Source of the DNA: Geosiphon pyriformis
Taxonomy: Eukaryota > Glomeromycota > Glomeromycetes > Archaeosporales > Geosiphonaceae
NCBI GenBank assembly: GCA_016748015.1
Contig: JAAOMT010000570.1
Span: 390,306 to 402,248, forward strand
Direction: 5' to 3'
DNA: 11,943 nucleotides
Within the stretch, counting starts at the first letter, position 1. The number at the start of each line of letters is the position of its first letter. A model generated the notes under the pieces. It worked only from the letters and a program-made list of their open reading frames with translations, did not search any database and had not been told where the DNA came from. The position numbers and the translations under genes were made by a program. Of this stretch, positions 1-6,884 are shown one piece after another.

Positions 1-229
1 CATCTGTGGCCAAAATGAATTTCTTGTTGAAATTCGGATAGATCATTATTGGTGATTCAATGAGCTTTTGTCTAAGGTACTCAAAAGCTTTTTGTTGTGC
101 TTCAGTTCATTTAAACTTCACATTTTTAGATAGTGGGTAATTAAGGGGTTTGGCGATGTTTGAAAAGTTTTCTACAAAGCGGCGGTAGTAAGATGCGAAT
201 CCTAAAAAGCTTCTAACTTCTGAAACGTT
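1..229 (-). pseudogene. pol: Element A Pol: RT thumb/connection and start of RNase H (partial, broken)
   Basis: This continues the RT frame after the TGA at 230-232. It encodes the connection motif [17 protein letters not shown] and, further on, QKAFEYLRQKL and a segment ending FILATD. That final Asp is expected to be the first catalytic Asp of Ty3-type RNase H (usually TDAS). A second in-frame TGA at 107-109 falls where the family normally has Trp in an F-x-W-T pattern, so it looks like a TGG codon lost by a G-to-A change. The gene runs off the left edge one base after the Asp codon, so the rest of RNase H and the integrase cannot be judged. Confidence 0.85.
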
Positions 230-1546
230 TCAAGGTACTGGAAAATTTTTCACTTTGTCTATTTTTGATGGATCTGGTTTTATTCCATCTTTTCCAACTA
301 CGTGTCCTAAAAATGCTAGCTCATTTTTCCCAAAGAAACATTTTTCTAGATTTAGTTTAAGTCCAGCGTGTCTCAATCTCTCAAAAACTTGTTGTAAATA
401 TTGGAGATGATCCGTGAATTTTGACGAGAAAACATTTGTATTATCCAAGTAGACAACAACGAATTGCCACAGGATTCCGGAGTAAATTACGTCCATTAGT
501 CTTTGGAATGTTGCGGGAGCATTTGTTAATCCAAATGGCATTACATTGAACTCATAATTGCCATTTTGTGTTGTGAATGCTGTTTTATGCCTGTCCTTTG
601 GGTCCATTTCCACTTGCCAGTACCCACTAGTCAAGTCCAGTGTAGAAAACCATTTTGCTCCTCCAAAAACGTCGAAGATTTCGTCAATTAACGGTATTGG
701 GTATGAGTCTTTGGTTGTTTTGCTGTTTAGTTTGTGATAGTCGACGCAAAATCTAATTTTTCCGTTCTTTTTCCTTACTAAAACAACTGGTGAGGACCAT
801 GGGCTCATTGATAGTTGTATTATTCCTTTTTCCAACATGCTTTGGACTTCTTTTCTAATAAAATTATGCTCCATTGGTGGGACACAGTAAGCGCGTTGTT
901 TTTCAGGTCTGGCGTCTCCAGTGGGGATTTGGTGTTGAACCAAGTTGGTTCTTCCAAATTCGCCATTTCTTGAAAATATATCAGAGTATTTTAAAATTAA
1001 TGCTTTTAATTGTCGCTGTTGGTCGGGATCCATTGTTCCAATGTTTAATTTGGCCAATTCTTCTGGTGTAAATTGATAGCATTCTACTGGTTGTTGCCAA
1101 TTTATTGAAGTGAGTTCACAATAGAGAGCGATTTTTGGGAAATTTAGAATTTCTTGTGGTGTTGATGCGTTTTCTAGCTCCGTTCCGAGATATCCAATGA
1201 TGGTATCTTCCGGAATGTAGACGGGTTCTTCTGTGGTGTTTGCGATAGAAATTTTTATCCATTGAGCTTTATCAGCTGGAATAAAAAGATTAGTAAGTCC
1301 TATGAGAAACTGTTGGCAAGTTTCTGGGTAGGGCTCAAATATTAGGTCTTTTTCTTTAATTGTCCTTTTTATTCTTATTTCTGATTTTCCATATGGTAAG
1401 AGCGTGATGGACTGCTCATTTTTAATTACTTCGTCTTTTTCCTCTATTATTTCAGCGAAATTCGCTTCAATTCCTTTTTCTGTCGATCCGAAACCAAAAG
1501 TTTTTCTCGTTGTTTGTGACAATTCCTCACAATTTTCCACTGGCAC
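230..1546 (-). pseudogene. pol: Element A Pol: reverse transcriptase with altered catalytic motif (YLDN)
   Basis: This 438-codon open stretch carries the C-terminal dUTPase motif (residues 14-22), a beta-rich linker (about 45-125) typical upstream of Gypsy RT, and then RT. RT motifs are SPWSSPVVLVRKKNGKIRFCVDY (in part) near 248-270, FSTLDLTSGYWQVEM at 300-314 with metal-binding Asp304, MPFGLTNAPATFQRLMD at 336-352, and VVVYLDNTNVFSS at 363-375. The invariant YxDD box reads Tyr-Leu-Asp-Asn; Asn369 is AAT at 440-442, one G-to-A step from GAT. The second catalytic Asp is required in known RTs, so activity is unlikely. The family would use this enzyme to copy element RNA into cDNA in cytoplasmic particles. 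The stretch opens at a GTG with no independent start and ends at a TGA inside the conserved connection region, so it is a fragment of a larger polyprotein. Confidence 0.92.
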
Positions 1547-1815
1547 AAATTTCCAGTGTATCTGGAGTCAATTACTCCTCCTTGAATGCTTATTCCTTTT
1601 TTCGCGAGGCTTGATCGCGACACCATTTGAACCATTATTCCTGGCGGAATTTCAACCGCTATTTTTAGGTCGATTTTGGTGATGCTCCTGGGTGGTAACA
1701 TTGTGGATTGGTCTTCCGGATAACGTAGATCGAATCCGGTGTCAGTTGGATGGGCTCTTTCAGGTATTATTCCTAAGTGCCCATTGTCGAAGTATCGAAT
1801 GTCGGTCACCTGTTC
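1475..1815 (-). pseudogene. Element A Pol: dUTPase domain, motif IV deleted and frame broken
   Basis: A trimeric-type dUTPase domain sits inside Pol. Counted from the ATG at 2611-2613, motif I is around TDTGFDLRYPED (290-301), motif II is SRSSLAKKGI (332-341), and motif III is GGVIDSRYTGN (345-355), which includes the Asp expected to activate water. In the next frame, motif V reads TTRKTFGFGSTEKG (1475-1510). Motif IV (the GDRIAQL-type strand), usually some 30 residues between III and V, is absent and the frame changes at about 1546-1552, so an internal deletion of length not divisible by three is inferred. An intact enzyme would hydrolyse dUTP to dUMP and pyrophosphate and limit uracil in cDNA. 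This copy should be inactive. Confidence 0.88.
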
Positions 1816-2658
1816 TAGGTCGGTATAGGCTACAAATTTTTCTGACTTGGGACCGTCAGGTGAGTCTTGTTGATTTATTGATTGATTTTGAGACTGCTGA
1901 TTCTCAATTTCCATTTTTTTTTCTAAGTCTTTTTCGTCTTGACACTCTTCACAGCACTGACTTTGGCATGGAATGAGACAGTTTTCGCAGAGGTAAGTGT
2001 TGATTTGGGTGAGGTATTGTTCTTGTTCTTGTCGAGTGGAGCATAGTTGTTGGTAGTAGTCCTGGATTTTGTCCACTGGGTCAAACATGTTGTAGCTGGC
2101 GACTTCGTCGGCTACTTCGGCTGACTCTTTCCAACGTTGTATTTCTTTGGCGGTTCCTTCTCTTACTTTGGCTTGTGTGGTGTTGTACAACTCGTCCTCG
2201 TCGTGTGGGTAGTGCTGTAGTCTTTTTAACGCTCTGTTGAACGCTGCTTCGAATGGCATTCCTCCTCTTACCCAGTCACAGATGAGGATCATGTATTGGC
2301 AAGTTGCGTCACACGTTCCTCCTCTGCCTGGTAAGTCGTTCCAGTCGCACTCTCTTGGTAACGGTTCTCCACAAGCGAGGCACGGTTCCTCGTCCCATTT
2401 TCCATGTCTTTTTGGGTAACCGTATTTTTCTTTGTTACAACGGTTACAATAGTAGTGGGTGGGGTTTCTTGGGTCTTCGTCCGGTGTGCTGCACGCAGTG
2501 ATAGACGAGAGTTTCTTCTTGCAAACTGAGCATTCTAGCTTTGGTCTGCGCCGCTGGTGGTTTCTTCGTGAACTTACCTGGTTCCATTCGGATCTTTCTT
2601 CGCTGGTCCACATTGGTATGGCTGGTAGTTCTGTTCTTTGGTCATCAGCCCAAGAGAG
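1816..2658 (-). CDS. Element A Pol: Cys-rich, probably zinc-binding module between protease and dUTPase
   Basis: This is part of the Gag-Pol frame, not a separate gene; the first in-frame ATG after the TAG at 2659 is at 2611-2613. Counting from it, a first cluster has Cys28, 31, 41, 56, 59, 78, 81, 89, 101 and 105, including C-x2-C pairs at 28/31, 56/59 and 78/81. A second cluster lies at about 209-224 (CENCLIPCQSQCCEEC). Between them is a charged helical stretch rich in Arg, Glu and Gln, and after them a Gln/Ser/Asn-rich linker (about 236-258) leads into dUTPase. Paired Cys spacing suggests zinc binding. I do not recognise a named family, and the role is unknown; nucleic-acid binding or protein contact are both possible. 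Element B has a smaller Cys cluster at the same position after its protease. Confidence 0.7.
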
Positions 2659-3786
2659 CTAATAGGTTTCGATGGCTAGTAGTGCTGGATTTTCCTCAAA
2701 TTCGAAGATAGGTCTTTGGTTGGCGCTGGATTTTTGGAAGTGGCCACAGGTGGCTGGAATTTTGGCCTGGTGGCCATTATAATTGATCAGAAGCTCTTGG
2801 GTGGTCCAGTCTAGGGTGGTGTTGGCTTTTGTTAGCCAGTCATTCCCTACTAACACTTGATATTGTGTAGTGTCCATTACTAATACTTTTGTAGGTATTA
2901 CTATGCCGTTAATTTCGAAAGGAAATGAGTTGATTTCGCCATAAGGCAGCTTTGTACTTCCATTGGCTGTTATGATTTGGGACGTCGCGGCACGATCAAC
3001 TTTGAAACCCAGTTGGTTTACTAGTTGAAGCGTTACGATGCTTCCAGTGGATCCGCTGTCTAAGATAAGTTTTATTGGGATATTGTTTACAGTGGCTTCC
3101 GTATACATAGCAGTGATTGGGTGTTTTTCGTCCAATGCTGCTCCACTGAACATAGCCTCGTTTTCCTCTAATTCAAAAGGAAAAATAGCTGCGAGGCTGC
3201 TATCTTCAGTGGCAACTGCTGGTGGTATTGTCTGGCTCAATTTGGAAGAATTCTTGGTTCTGTTTATGTTTCTACCATCATTGTTTCCGATGATCAGGTT
3301 TTCCGGTATATTAAGGTAAGTTTGTTGATAATTTTGGTAGTTTAGATTGGTTTGCTGATTGGTTCCGGCGTGGTTTGGATTCCTCTGGACCAACGCGTTT
3401 TGGTTCCACATGGGCTGATTTTGGGCCTCGGGACGCCAATTCGGGTTGGCTATCATGGGCTGTTGCTGGTAAGCTCCTTGATTTTGATACATGGTGGGAT
3501 ATTGGCGTGGTATTGGCGTGTACTGGTTTCTGGGCATTTGGGGTGGCGCGTAGTAATTATTTTCGCATGCTTCCTGCATCATTCGTGTTTGACATTGACT
3601 AATCAAATGTCCTACGCATTTGCAAAAATGGCAGGCACGTGTTTCTGTTCTGAATTCCTGGCGCGACGAGCGATTATTTCGACTGTCGCTGACTTCCTGG
3701 CTGCGTTTTTGGGGTGGTTGGTATGTATTTTTTCTCGGATCCGGGATGAGGTAACTTTCTATTTTCTTAGAGAATTCTTCCCTTAA
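2659..3786 (-). pseudogene. pol: Element A nucleocapsid zinc knuckle and aspartic protease
   Basis: This stretch lies in the Gag frame directly after the TGA at 3787-3789. A canonical CCHC knuckle C-x2-C-x4-H-x4-C (CHFCKCVGHLISQC) lies at 3592-3633 and would bind genomic RNA in the particle. A long Gln/Asn/Pro/Tyr-rich linker follows. The retropepsin-like domain spans about 3120-2720: the active site ILDSGSTGS has its catalytic Asp codon at 3058-3060, followed by the flap region, ITANGSTKLPYG, and QVLVGNDWL, typical of Ty3/Gypsy proteases. Its residues look intact. It would cut Gag-Pol into mature proteins and work as a dimer. The frame ends at TAG 2659-2661 and continues open on the other side, so this stop is an interruption inside the polyprotein rather than its end. 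Confidence 0.9.
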
Positions 3787-4857
3787 TCACGTTACTCTTT
3801 TCTCTAATGTTTCTGTCTTATTTTTCTCCATTACCATGTTAACCATTTGACTATGATTAGCTTCTTTCTCAGCTGATTCAAGGGCTCTGGCGAGCGTAAC
3901 AGCTTCTGGTAAGGAATTAGGGTGGGCAGGGCGTACTCTTCCTAAAATGCTGCTTTTTAATCCTCTAATAAACTGATTTAAAACCTGAGGATCAGTGTAG
4001 TATCCTTGTTCAATCGCTTCAATCTGACGGCGAATTCGATTGAATCGAGCAAGGTATTGGGTAACAGTTTCACTGGTATTTTGCTTGATAGTATTGAATT
4101 CATTCTGTAGTTGGATTATGGCGTTTGGGTCGCTAAAATACTCCAGGAGTGCATTTTTAAATTTGGCGAAGCTCATGGGTTTTGTTTCTAGGCTTTGATA
4201 CCACGAGTCGGCTGTGCCTTTCAGGAAGAAAGGTAATGTTTAAATTGCTCTTTGGTCATTCCAGTTATTTGCCTGGATGGTTTTTTGTGCTTCTCTGAGC
4301 CATGTGTGCACGTCCGTTTCTTCTTCTTCTCCTGAGAAATCTGTTAGTCTTGTAATATATGGTGTGGTCATTTCGTTGCCGTTTTCTGCTAGTGGGTTTA
4401 TTGGTCTAAGAGGAGGTGGGATGATATTTCCTTGAGTGTTCCTAAAGGTGGCTTCCCTTATATCCGGTTCTTCCTCTTGATCACGAGTTTCTTGGTTTCT
4501 GGACTGGCTGCTTGTTCCAGTGACTGGTCTTGTGATTGTTTTTTCACTGGTCTCTTTTTCAGATTCTGATTCAGACTCCTCTTCACGGTTTTCAAACCCT
4601 GTTCTAAATTTTGGCTGAAAAAGAGGGTTTTGGAATAGTGATGAATATCCTCCTGTAATTGGTATGTCTCCCCAGTTACGTTGTTTAATTTTATCAATAT
4701 AACTAGGAGTTCTTGGTGTTTGTGGAGTTGATGTTGATGATGATGCAGCTCCTAATGGAATTTGTATCTTATTTTCTGGTGAAAAATGGTATGATTTATC
4801 TTCTGGTGAATAAATACATTGTTTCTTTATTGATTGAGTGACAGTTTTCTTTGGCGT
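3787..4857 (-). pseudogene. gag: Element A Gag: capsid domain with an internal stop
   Basis: In the frame that is open after TAA 4858, a low-complexity linker (Ser/Thr/Pro- and Glu-rich, 4850-4400) precedes a retrotransposon capsid domain at about 4365-3850. Landmarks are TDFSGEEEE, HTWLREAQKTIQANNW, DSWYQSL, FKNALLEYFSDPN, and the C-terminal-half pattern VTQYLARFNRIRRQIE with FIRGLKSSILG. These match the retrotransposon Gag (capsid) family, which assembles the particle shell. An in-frame TAA at 4240-4242 splits the domain between NNWNDQRAI and TLPFFLKG, and a TGA at 3787-3789 separates it from the zinc knuckle. Open frame and homology continue across both, so both are nonsense mutations. The overlapping stretch 4458-4697 in another frame is a shadow. 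Confidence 0.88.
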
Positions 4858-5250
4858 TTAAGCTGGTGTTTCTAGTTTTTGCTGGTTACTTTCCTGATTA
4901 GTTTCTAAATTTTCTTTGGTTTTGTTGGCGCGTTCCCTAGTGTTTCTTGTGGATATTAGAAAATTTTCATTGGCGTATTGCTCAATTTCTCGATGGATTT
5001 TGACAATAGTTGCGGCTATTACTGCTACTTTTTTTGTAGTGTATTGTGATAATTCTCTATACAATCCAAGTTTTGCGTCGTGTGGTTCTTCTTCCTTTCC
5101 TATATGATAATTTATTCTGGCGTTGATATAATAAGTGAGGGCAGATTCTGCTGGACAACACCCTTCTGGTAATCCAAGATCACTTTGATTTTGTGTGTAA
5201 ATAGCATGGCAGAATTCAAGAACAGTAAGATTAGGGGTTTTTGTCGCCAC
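4858..5250 (-). pseudogene. gag: Element A Gag: N-terminal domain, start codon apparently lost
   Basis: This 130-codon stretch is the N-terminus of Gag, upstream of the capsid domain and in its frame, ended by TAA 4858-4860. It is homologous to the gag start of element C (6269-6716): shared landmarks are an ESA-x-x-x-Y motif, a Y-R-E-L motif, repeated I-x-x-E-I helical spacing, LETPA versus LQTPA, and SYHF-SPE versus SYHY-TPE beyond the stop. The expected start position reads GTG in the context AAAAGTGGCG, where C reads AAAAATGGCA; the upstream in-frame codons contain no ATG before a TAA. I infer an ATG-to-GTG loss. The domain looks helical and may act like a matrix segment, but I recognise no named family. 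Confidence 0.8.
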
Positions 5251-5313
5251 TTTTGTCTTTTCCTTTTTAGCAATGAATTATTGCTAATTATTATTTCCTT
5301 TTTGATTTTCTTT
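5251..5313 (-). other. Element A 5' leader
   Basis: This short A-rich untranslated leader lies between the primer binding site and the gag start. The sequence around 5264-5290 contains a small inverted repeat (TTAGCAATAATTCATTGCTAA on the minus strand) able to form a hairpin. No other signal is seen. Confidence 0.5.
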
Positions 5314-5330
5314 CCTCGTAGGGTTCACCA
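5314..5330 (-). promoter_or_regulatory. Element A primer binding site
   Basis: On the minus strand TGGTGAACCCTACGAGG starts two bases after the LTR end. TGG matches the complement of the tRNA CCA end. The next bases can be divided as discriminator T, a 7-nt acceptor strand (GAACCCT), a 5-nt T-stem strand ending in G (ACGAG), then G opposite position 60, as expected for tRNA priming. The tRNA identity is not assigned. Confidence 0.8.
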
Positions 5331-5332
5331 AA

Positions 5333-5676
5333 TGTTACGGGATGGTTTTCTTATTATATTTAATTGCTGATATCCCACTTTAATTGCAATCAGTCTTTCG
5401 TGAGTTCCTCAGTTCTATTTGTGTGATAATGTCACTGTTACACTGAAGGCTTTCTTTTTACTGTTGCGATGTAAGTTATTCTTTAATTCTTGATTGTTAT
5501 GTGTGTTTATGTACTCCTTTTCAGAGGCTGAACTGAAATCTACCCACTGTCTGGGGTCTTCTCTGAGGCTATCCTTGCAATTGCCTGATGTGTTTCTCTA
5601 ATCTAAAAACACAGAATGTTAATGGTCTTTAGTGCTTTTCTAATTCTCACAATAAAGCTTTTATCAATTAGTAACA
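5333..5676 (-). repeat. Element A 5' LTR (344 bp)
   Basis: The minus-strand sequence begins TGTTACTAATTG and ends CCCGTAACA, giving the TG...CA termini and a 6-bp terminal inverted repeat TGTTAC/GTAACA, and the primer binding site follows two bases later. The LTR of element B has the same kind of termini. The outer boundary at 5676 rests only on the terminal motif, because the other LTR is outside the window and no target duplication can be checked; bases 5677-5681 (ACGTG) would be the candidate 5-bp duplication. There is no clear TATA box. Confidence 0.7.
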
Positions 5677-5681
5677 ACGTG

Positions 5682-5704
5682 AATAATCTTGATCAAGGAT
5701 TATT
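5682..5704. repeat. Near-perfect palindrome beside the LTR of element A
   Basis: The 23 bases pair with themselves around TTGATCAA, with flanks AATAATC and GGATTATT and one unpaired G. It starts 6 bases beyond the proposed LTR end of A. It could form a hairpin; whether it is functional is unknown. Confidence 0.6.
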
Positions 5705-5955
5705 CTTCCAAGGGATTCAGTTGATGAATGATAGTTTCATTCAATAAATAATACAAGTAAGTTTCTTAATACTTTGGGTTGTGATAGTTCAGTTTTAAAT
5801 ATTCTTTTTCATTTCTTTTTGATTTTAAAGGTTTCTTGGGATATTTAATTTGAAAGTATGATTTAAAGTGGAGTTTGTTGGATAAAATTGGATCTATTGC
5901 TTGATAAGTTATGATTTTTATTACTTGATTGATTATTTCCCAATATTAAAACTAC

Positions 5956-5967
5956 TGTATATATACA
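5956..5967 (+). promoter_or_regulatory. TATA-like palindrome, possible element C promoter
   Basis: TGTATATATACA is a perfect 12-bp palindrome containing TATATATA, about 240 bases upstream of the C primer binding site. The position fits a U3 TATA box driving element C on the plus strand. It is an assignment by sequence and position only. Confidence 0.4.
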
Positions 5968-6014
5968 TGTTTGTAGTTCTATGAGAAAATACTTTCTTTT
6001 TGATATTTCAACCT

Positions 6015-6106
6015 GGTGTTTGCTGCTATCACCAGTTGGTGTTGGCTGCTATTGTGAACTGGTGCTTGCTACTATCGCGAGATGGTGTTTGCTACTATGT
6101 TAATCA
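6015..6106 (+). repeat. Four tandem 23-bp units in the LTR of element C
   Basis: Units start at 6015, 6038, 6061 and 6084. Each has a conserved 15-base core like GGTGTTTGCTGCTAT followed by a divergent 8-base tail (CACCAGTT, TGTGAACT, CGCGAGAT, GTTAATCA). Cores differ at one to three positions. Conserved cores with divergent tails suggest the core is kept or spread by slippage. The core complements the C leader at 6253-6262. Confidence 0.85.
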
Positions 6107-6208
6107 TTACCTTTCTAAGATTATTACTGTGCTATATTATGATTGAATAGTTTGTATTATTTTTATGATTCTTTTTTCTAAATTCTTAAACTGTAACACT
6201 GTAATATT

Positions 6209-6225
6209 TGGTGCTCCCTGTGAGG
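6209..6225 (+). promoter_or_regulatory. Element C primer binding site
   Basis: TGGTGCTCCCTGTGAGG is identical over 17 bases to the site of element B at 7341-7357; the sequences diverge immediately after. The pattern fits a tRNA with acceptor 5' strand GCTCCCT and T-stem 5' strand GTGAG ending in the conserved G53. The tRNA species is not identified. Confidence 0.82.
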
Positions 6226-6268
6226 TATAATCCTATAGAGAACCAGCACCAACAAACACCATCCAAAA

Positions 6269-6716
6269 ATGGCAGAATCAGAAAATATAGGAGCAAACCA
6301 TTTAGGATTTGCAAAATTCTTATTTCAACACTATTGTTAACACTTGGAATTAAACCACAATCATATATCCACTGAATCAGCCTTCAATTTTTATGTCAAC
6401 AAAAAGATTTCCTCTTTATTAAAAACACCAGTGAATACTGAATCAGCAAGAGAAACTTTCTATAGGGAGTTAATTCACAACACCAACCTGCCAACAAATC
6501 ATAATTTCGCATCTATCATCACTGAGATCAACAAGGAAATTAAACACCACATTCAACAAAGATATTCAATTATATATGCTAATAAAAGCAAGGGAAAACT
6601 ACAAACACCAGCAGTAACATCCAGAAAAATACAGCCATCTACTTGGAAGAAAAACAGAATTGAATCCCCAAGCAACCCATCCTACCACTATACACCTGAA
6701 AGTGCCATCAACATAT
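6269..6716 (+). pseudogene. gag: Element C Gag N-terminal fragment, truncated by insertion of element B
   Basis: The start is ATG at 6269 in a favourable AAAAATGG context. After 23 codons an in-frame TAA (6338-6340) interrupts it, and the same frame continues with the domain shared with the element A Gag: TESAFNFYVN, FYREL, EINKEIKHHI, KLQTPA, SYHYTPES. Similarity to A runs to about 6715 (INI versus IQI), exactly where the LTR of B begins. The open frame continues to 6763 only by reading 15 or so codons into that LTR, so the last residues are not Gag. The capsid domain is missing from this fragment. The protein would have been the structural particle protein. It is a broken gene. Confidence 0.82.
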
Positions 6717-6827
6717 TGTTACAGTTGAAACACATAGTTTTTATTAATTATCACATGTATTAGCCACTGATGTCATATAATTAGCCACCCTATTTTTAGA
6801 TAGTGATCGTTGACCACTTTAGATAGC

Positions 6828-6835
6828 TATATAAG
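6828..6835 (+). promoter_or_regulatory. Element B LTR TATA box
   Basis: TATATAAG lies about 110 bases into the LTR, in the expected U3 position, preceded by the paired TTAGCCAC and TTTAGATAG repeats. Transcription would start some 25-40 bases downstream and proceed into Gag. Confidence 0.55.
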
Positions 6836-6878
6836 CGATAATTCTCTTAGCTGTAAAAAAACATGATTAAAGTAATGA

Positions 6879-6884
6879 AATAAA
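6879..6884 (+). terminator. Candidate polyadenylation hexamer in the B LTR
   Basis: AATAAA lies about 45 bases after the TATA box; a second copy is at 7041-7046. Either could direct 3'-end formation when present in the 3' LTR. The choice cannot be made from sequence alone. Confidence 0.35.

Larger units (their letters stand above)
1..5676 (-). mobile_element. Element A: degenerate Ty3/Gypsy LTR retrotransposon with a dUTPase domain (3' end outside window)
   Basis: Read on the minus strand, the order is LTR, primer binding site, Gag, zinc knuckle, aspartic protease, Cys-rich module, dUTPase, reverse transcriptase, RNase H, which is the Ty3/Gypsy arrangement with extra modules between protease and RT. 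Gag to dUTPase motif III lies in one reading frame broken only by stops at 4858, 4240, 3787 and 2659. RT and RNase H follow in a second frame with stops at 230 and 107. RNase H is cut by the left edge, so integrase and the 3' LTR are not visible. The stops, a deletion in dUTPase and an altered RT active site indicate a dead copy. An RNA made from it could only move with proteins supplied by another copy. Confidence 0.92.
5677..6198 (+). repeat. Probable truncated 5' LTR of element C
   Basis: No gene is present. The stretch lies just upstream of a primer binding site and ends with GTAACA at 6193-6198, the same terminal motif as the LTRs of A and B, followed by a 10-base spacer. It contains a TATA-like palindrome and a 23-bp tandem repeat. 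No matching TGTTAC start is found, so the 5' part was probably displaced when A inserted. The exact 3' end is uncertain, since the spacer to the primer site is longer than in A (2) or B (6). Confidence 0.5.
5677..6716 (+). mobile_element. Element C: remnant of a plus-strand Gypsy element, interrupted by A and B
   Basis: This holds LTR-like DNA, a primer binding site at 6209-6225 and the first part of a gag gene from 6269. The gag protein aligns with the N-terminal Gag of element A, so C and A are members of the same broad family in opposite orientation. The remnant stops at 6716 where the LTR of B starts, and on the left at the end of the LTR of A. The rest of C should lie beyond the right end of B, outside the window. 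Confidence 0.75.

Noticed and set aside
874-3786. Plus-strand open stretches across 874-1071, 1404-1976, 2237-2662, 3038-3319 and 3352-3786
   Set aside because: They lie opposite the A Pol and Gag coding frames and encode no recognisable domain; they are shadows of the minus-strand coding sequence.
4458-4697. A 79-codon minus-strand reading frame as a separate protein
   Set aside because: It is out of frame with the Gag linker, which is open through the same bases and joins the two Gag domains; its basic, low-complexity composition is what a shifted reading of the Ser/Glu-rich linker gives.
1-5676. An endogenous retrovirus because of the dUTPase
   Set aside because: The RT, protease and integrase style is Ty3/Gypsy, no envelope reading frame is visible, and the dUTPase sits at a non-retroviral position. 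The 3' end is outside the window, so absence of an envelope gene is not fully tested.
6015-6106. CRISPR-like array
   Set aside because: The units are head to tail with only 8-base tails between short cores, far too short for spacers, and the context is a eukaryotic retrotransposon.
6344-6763. Taking the whole open stretch as one 139-residue protein
   Set aside because: It begins after a nonsense codon in a longer frame starting at 6269, and its last 15 or so codons are LTR sequence of element B.
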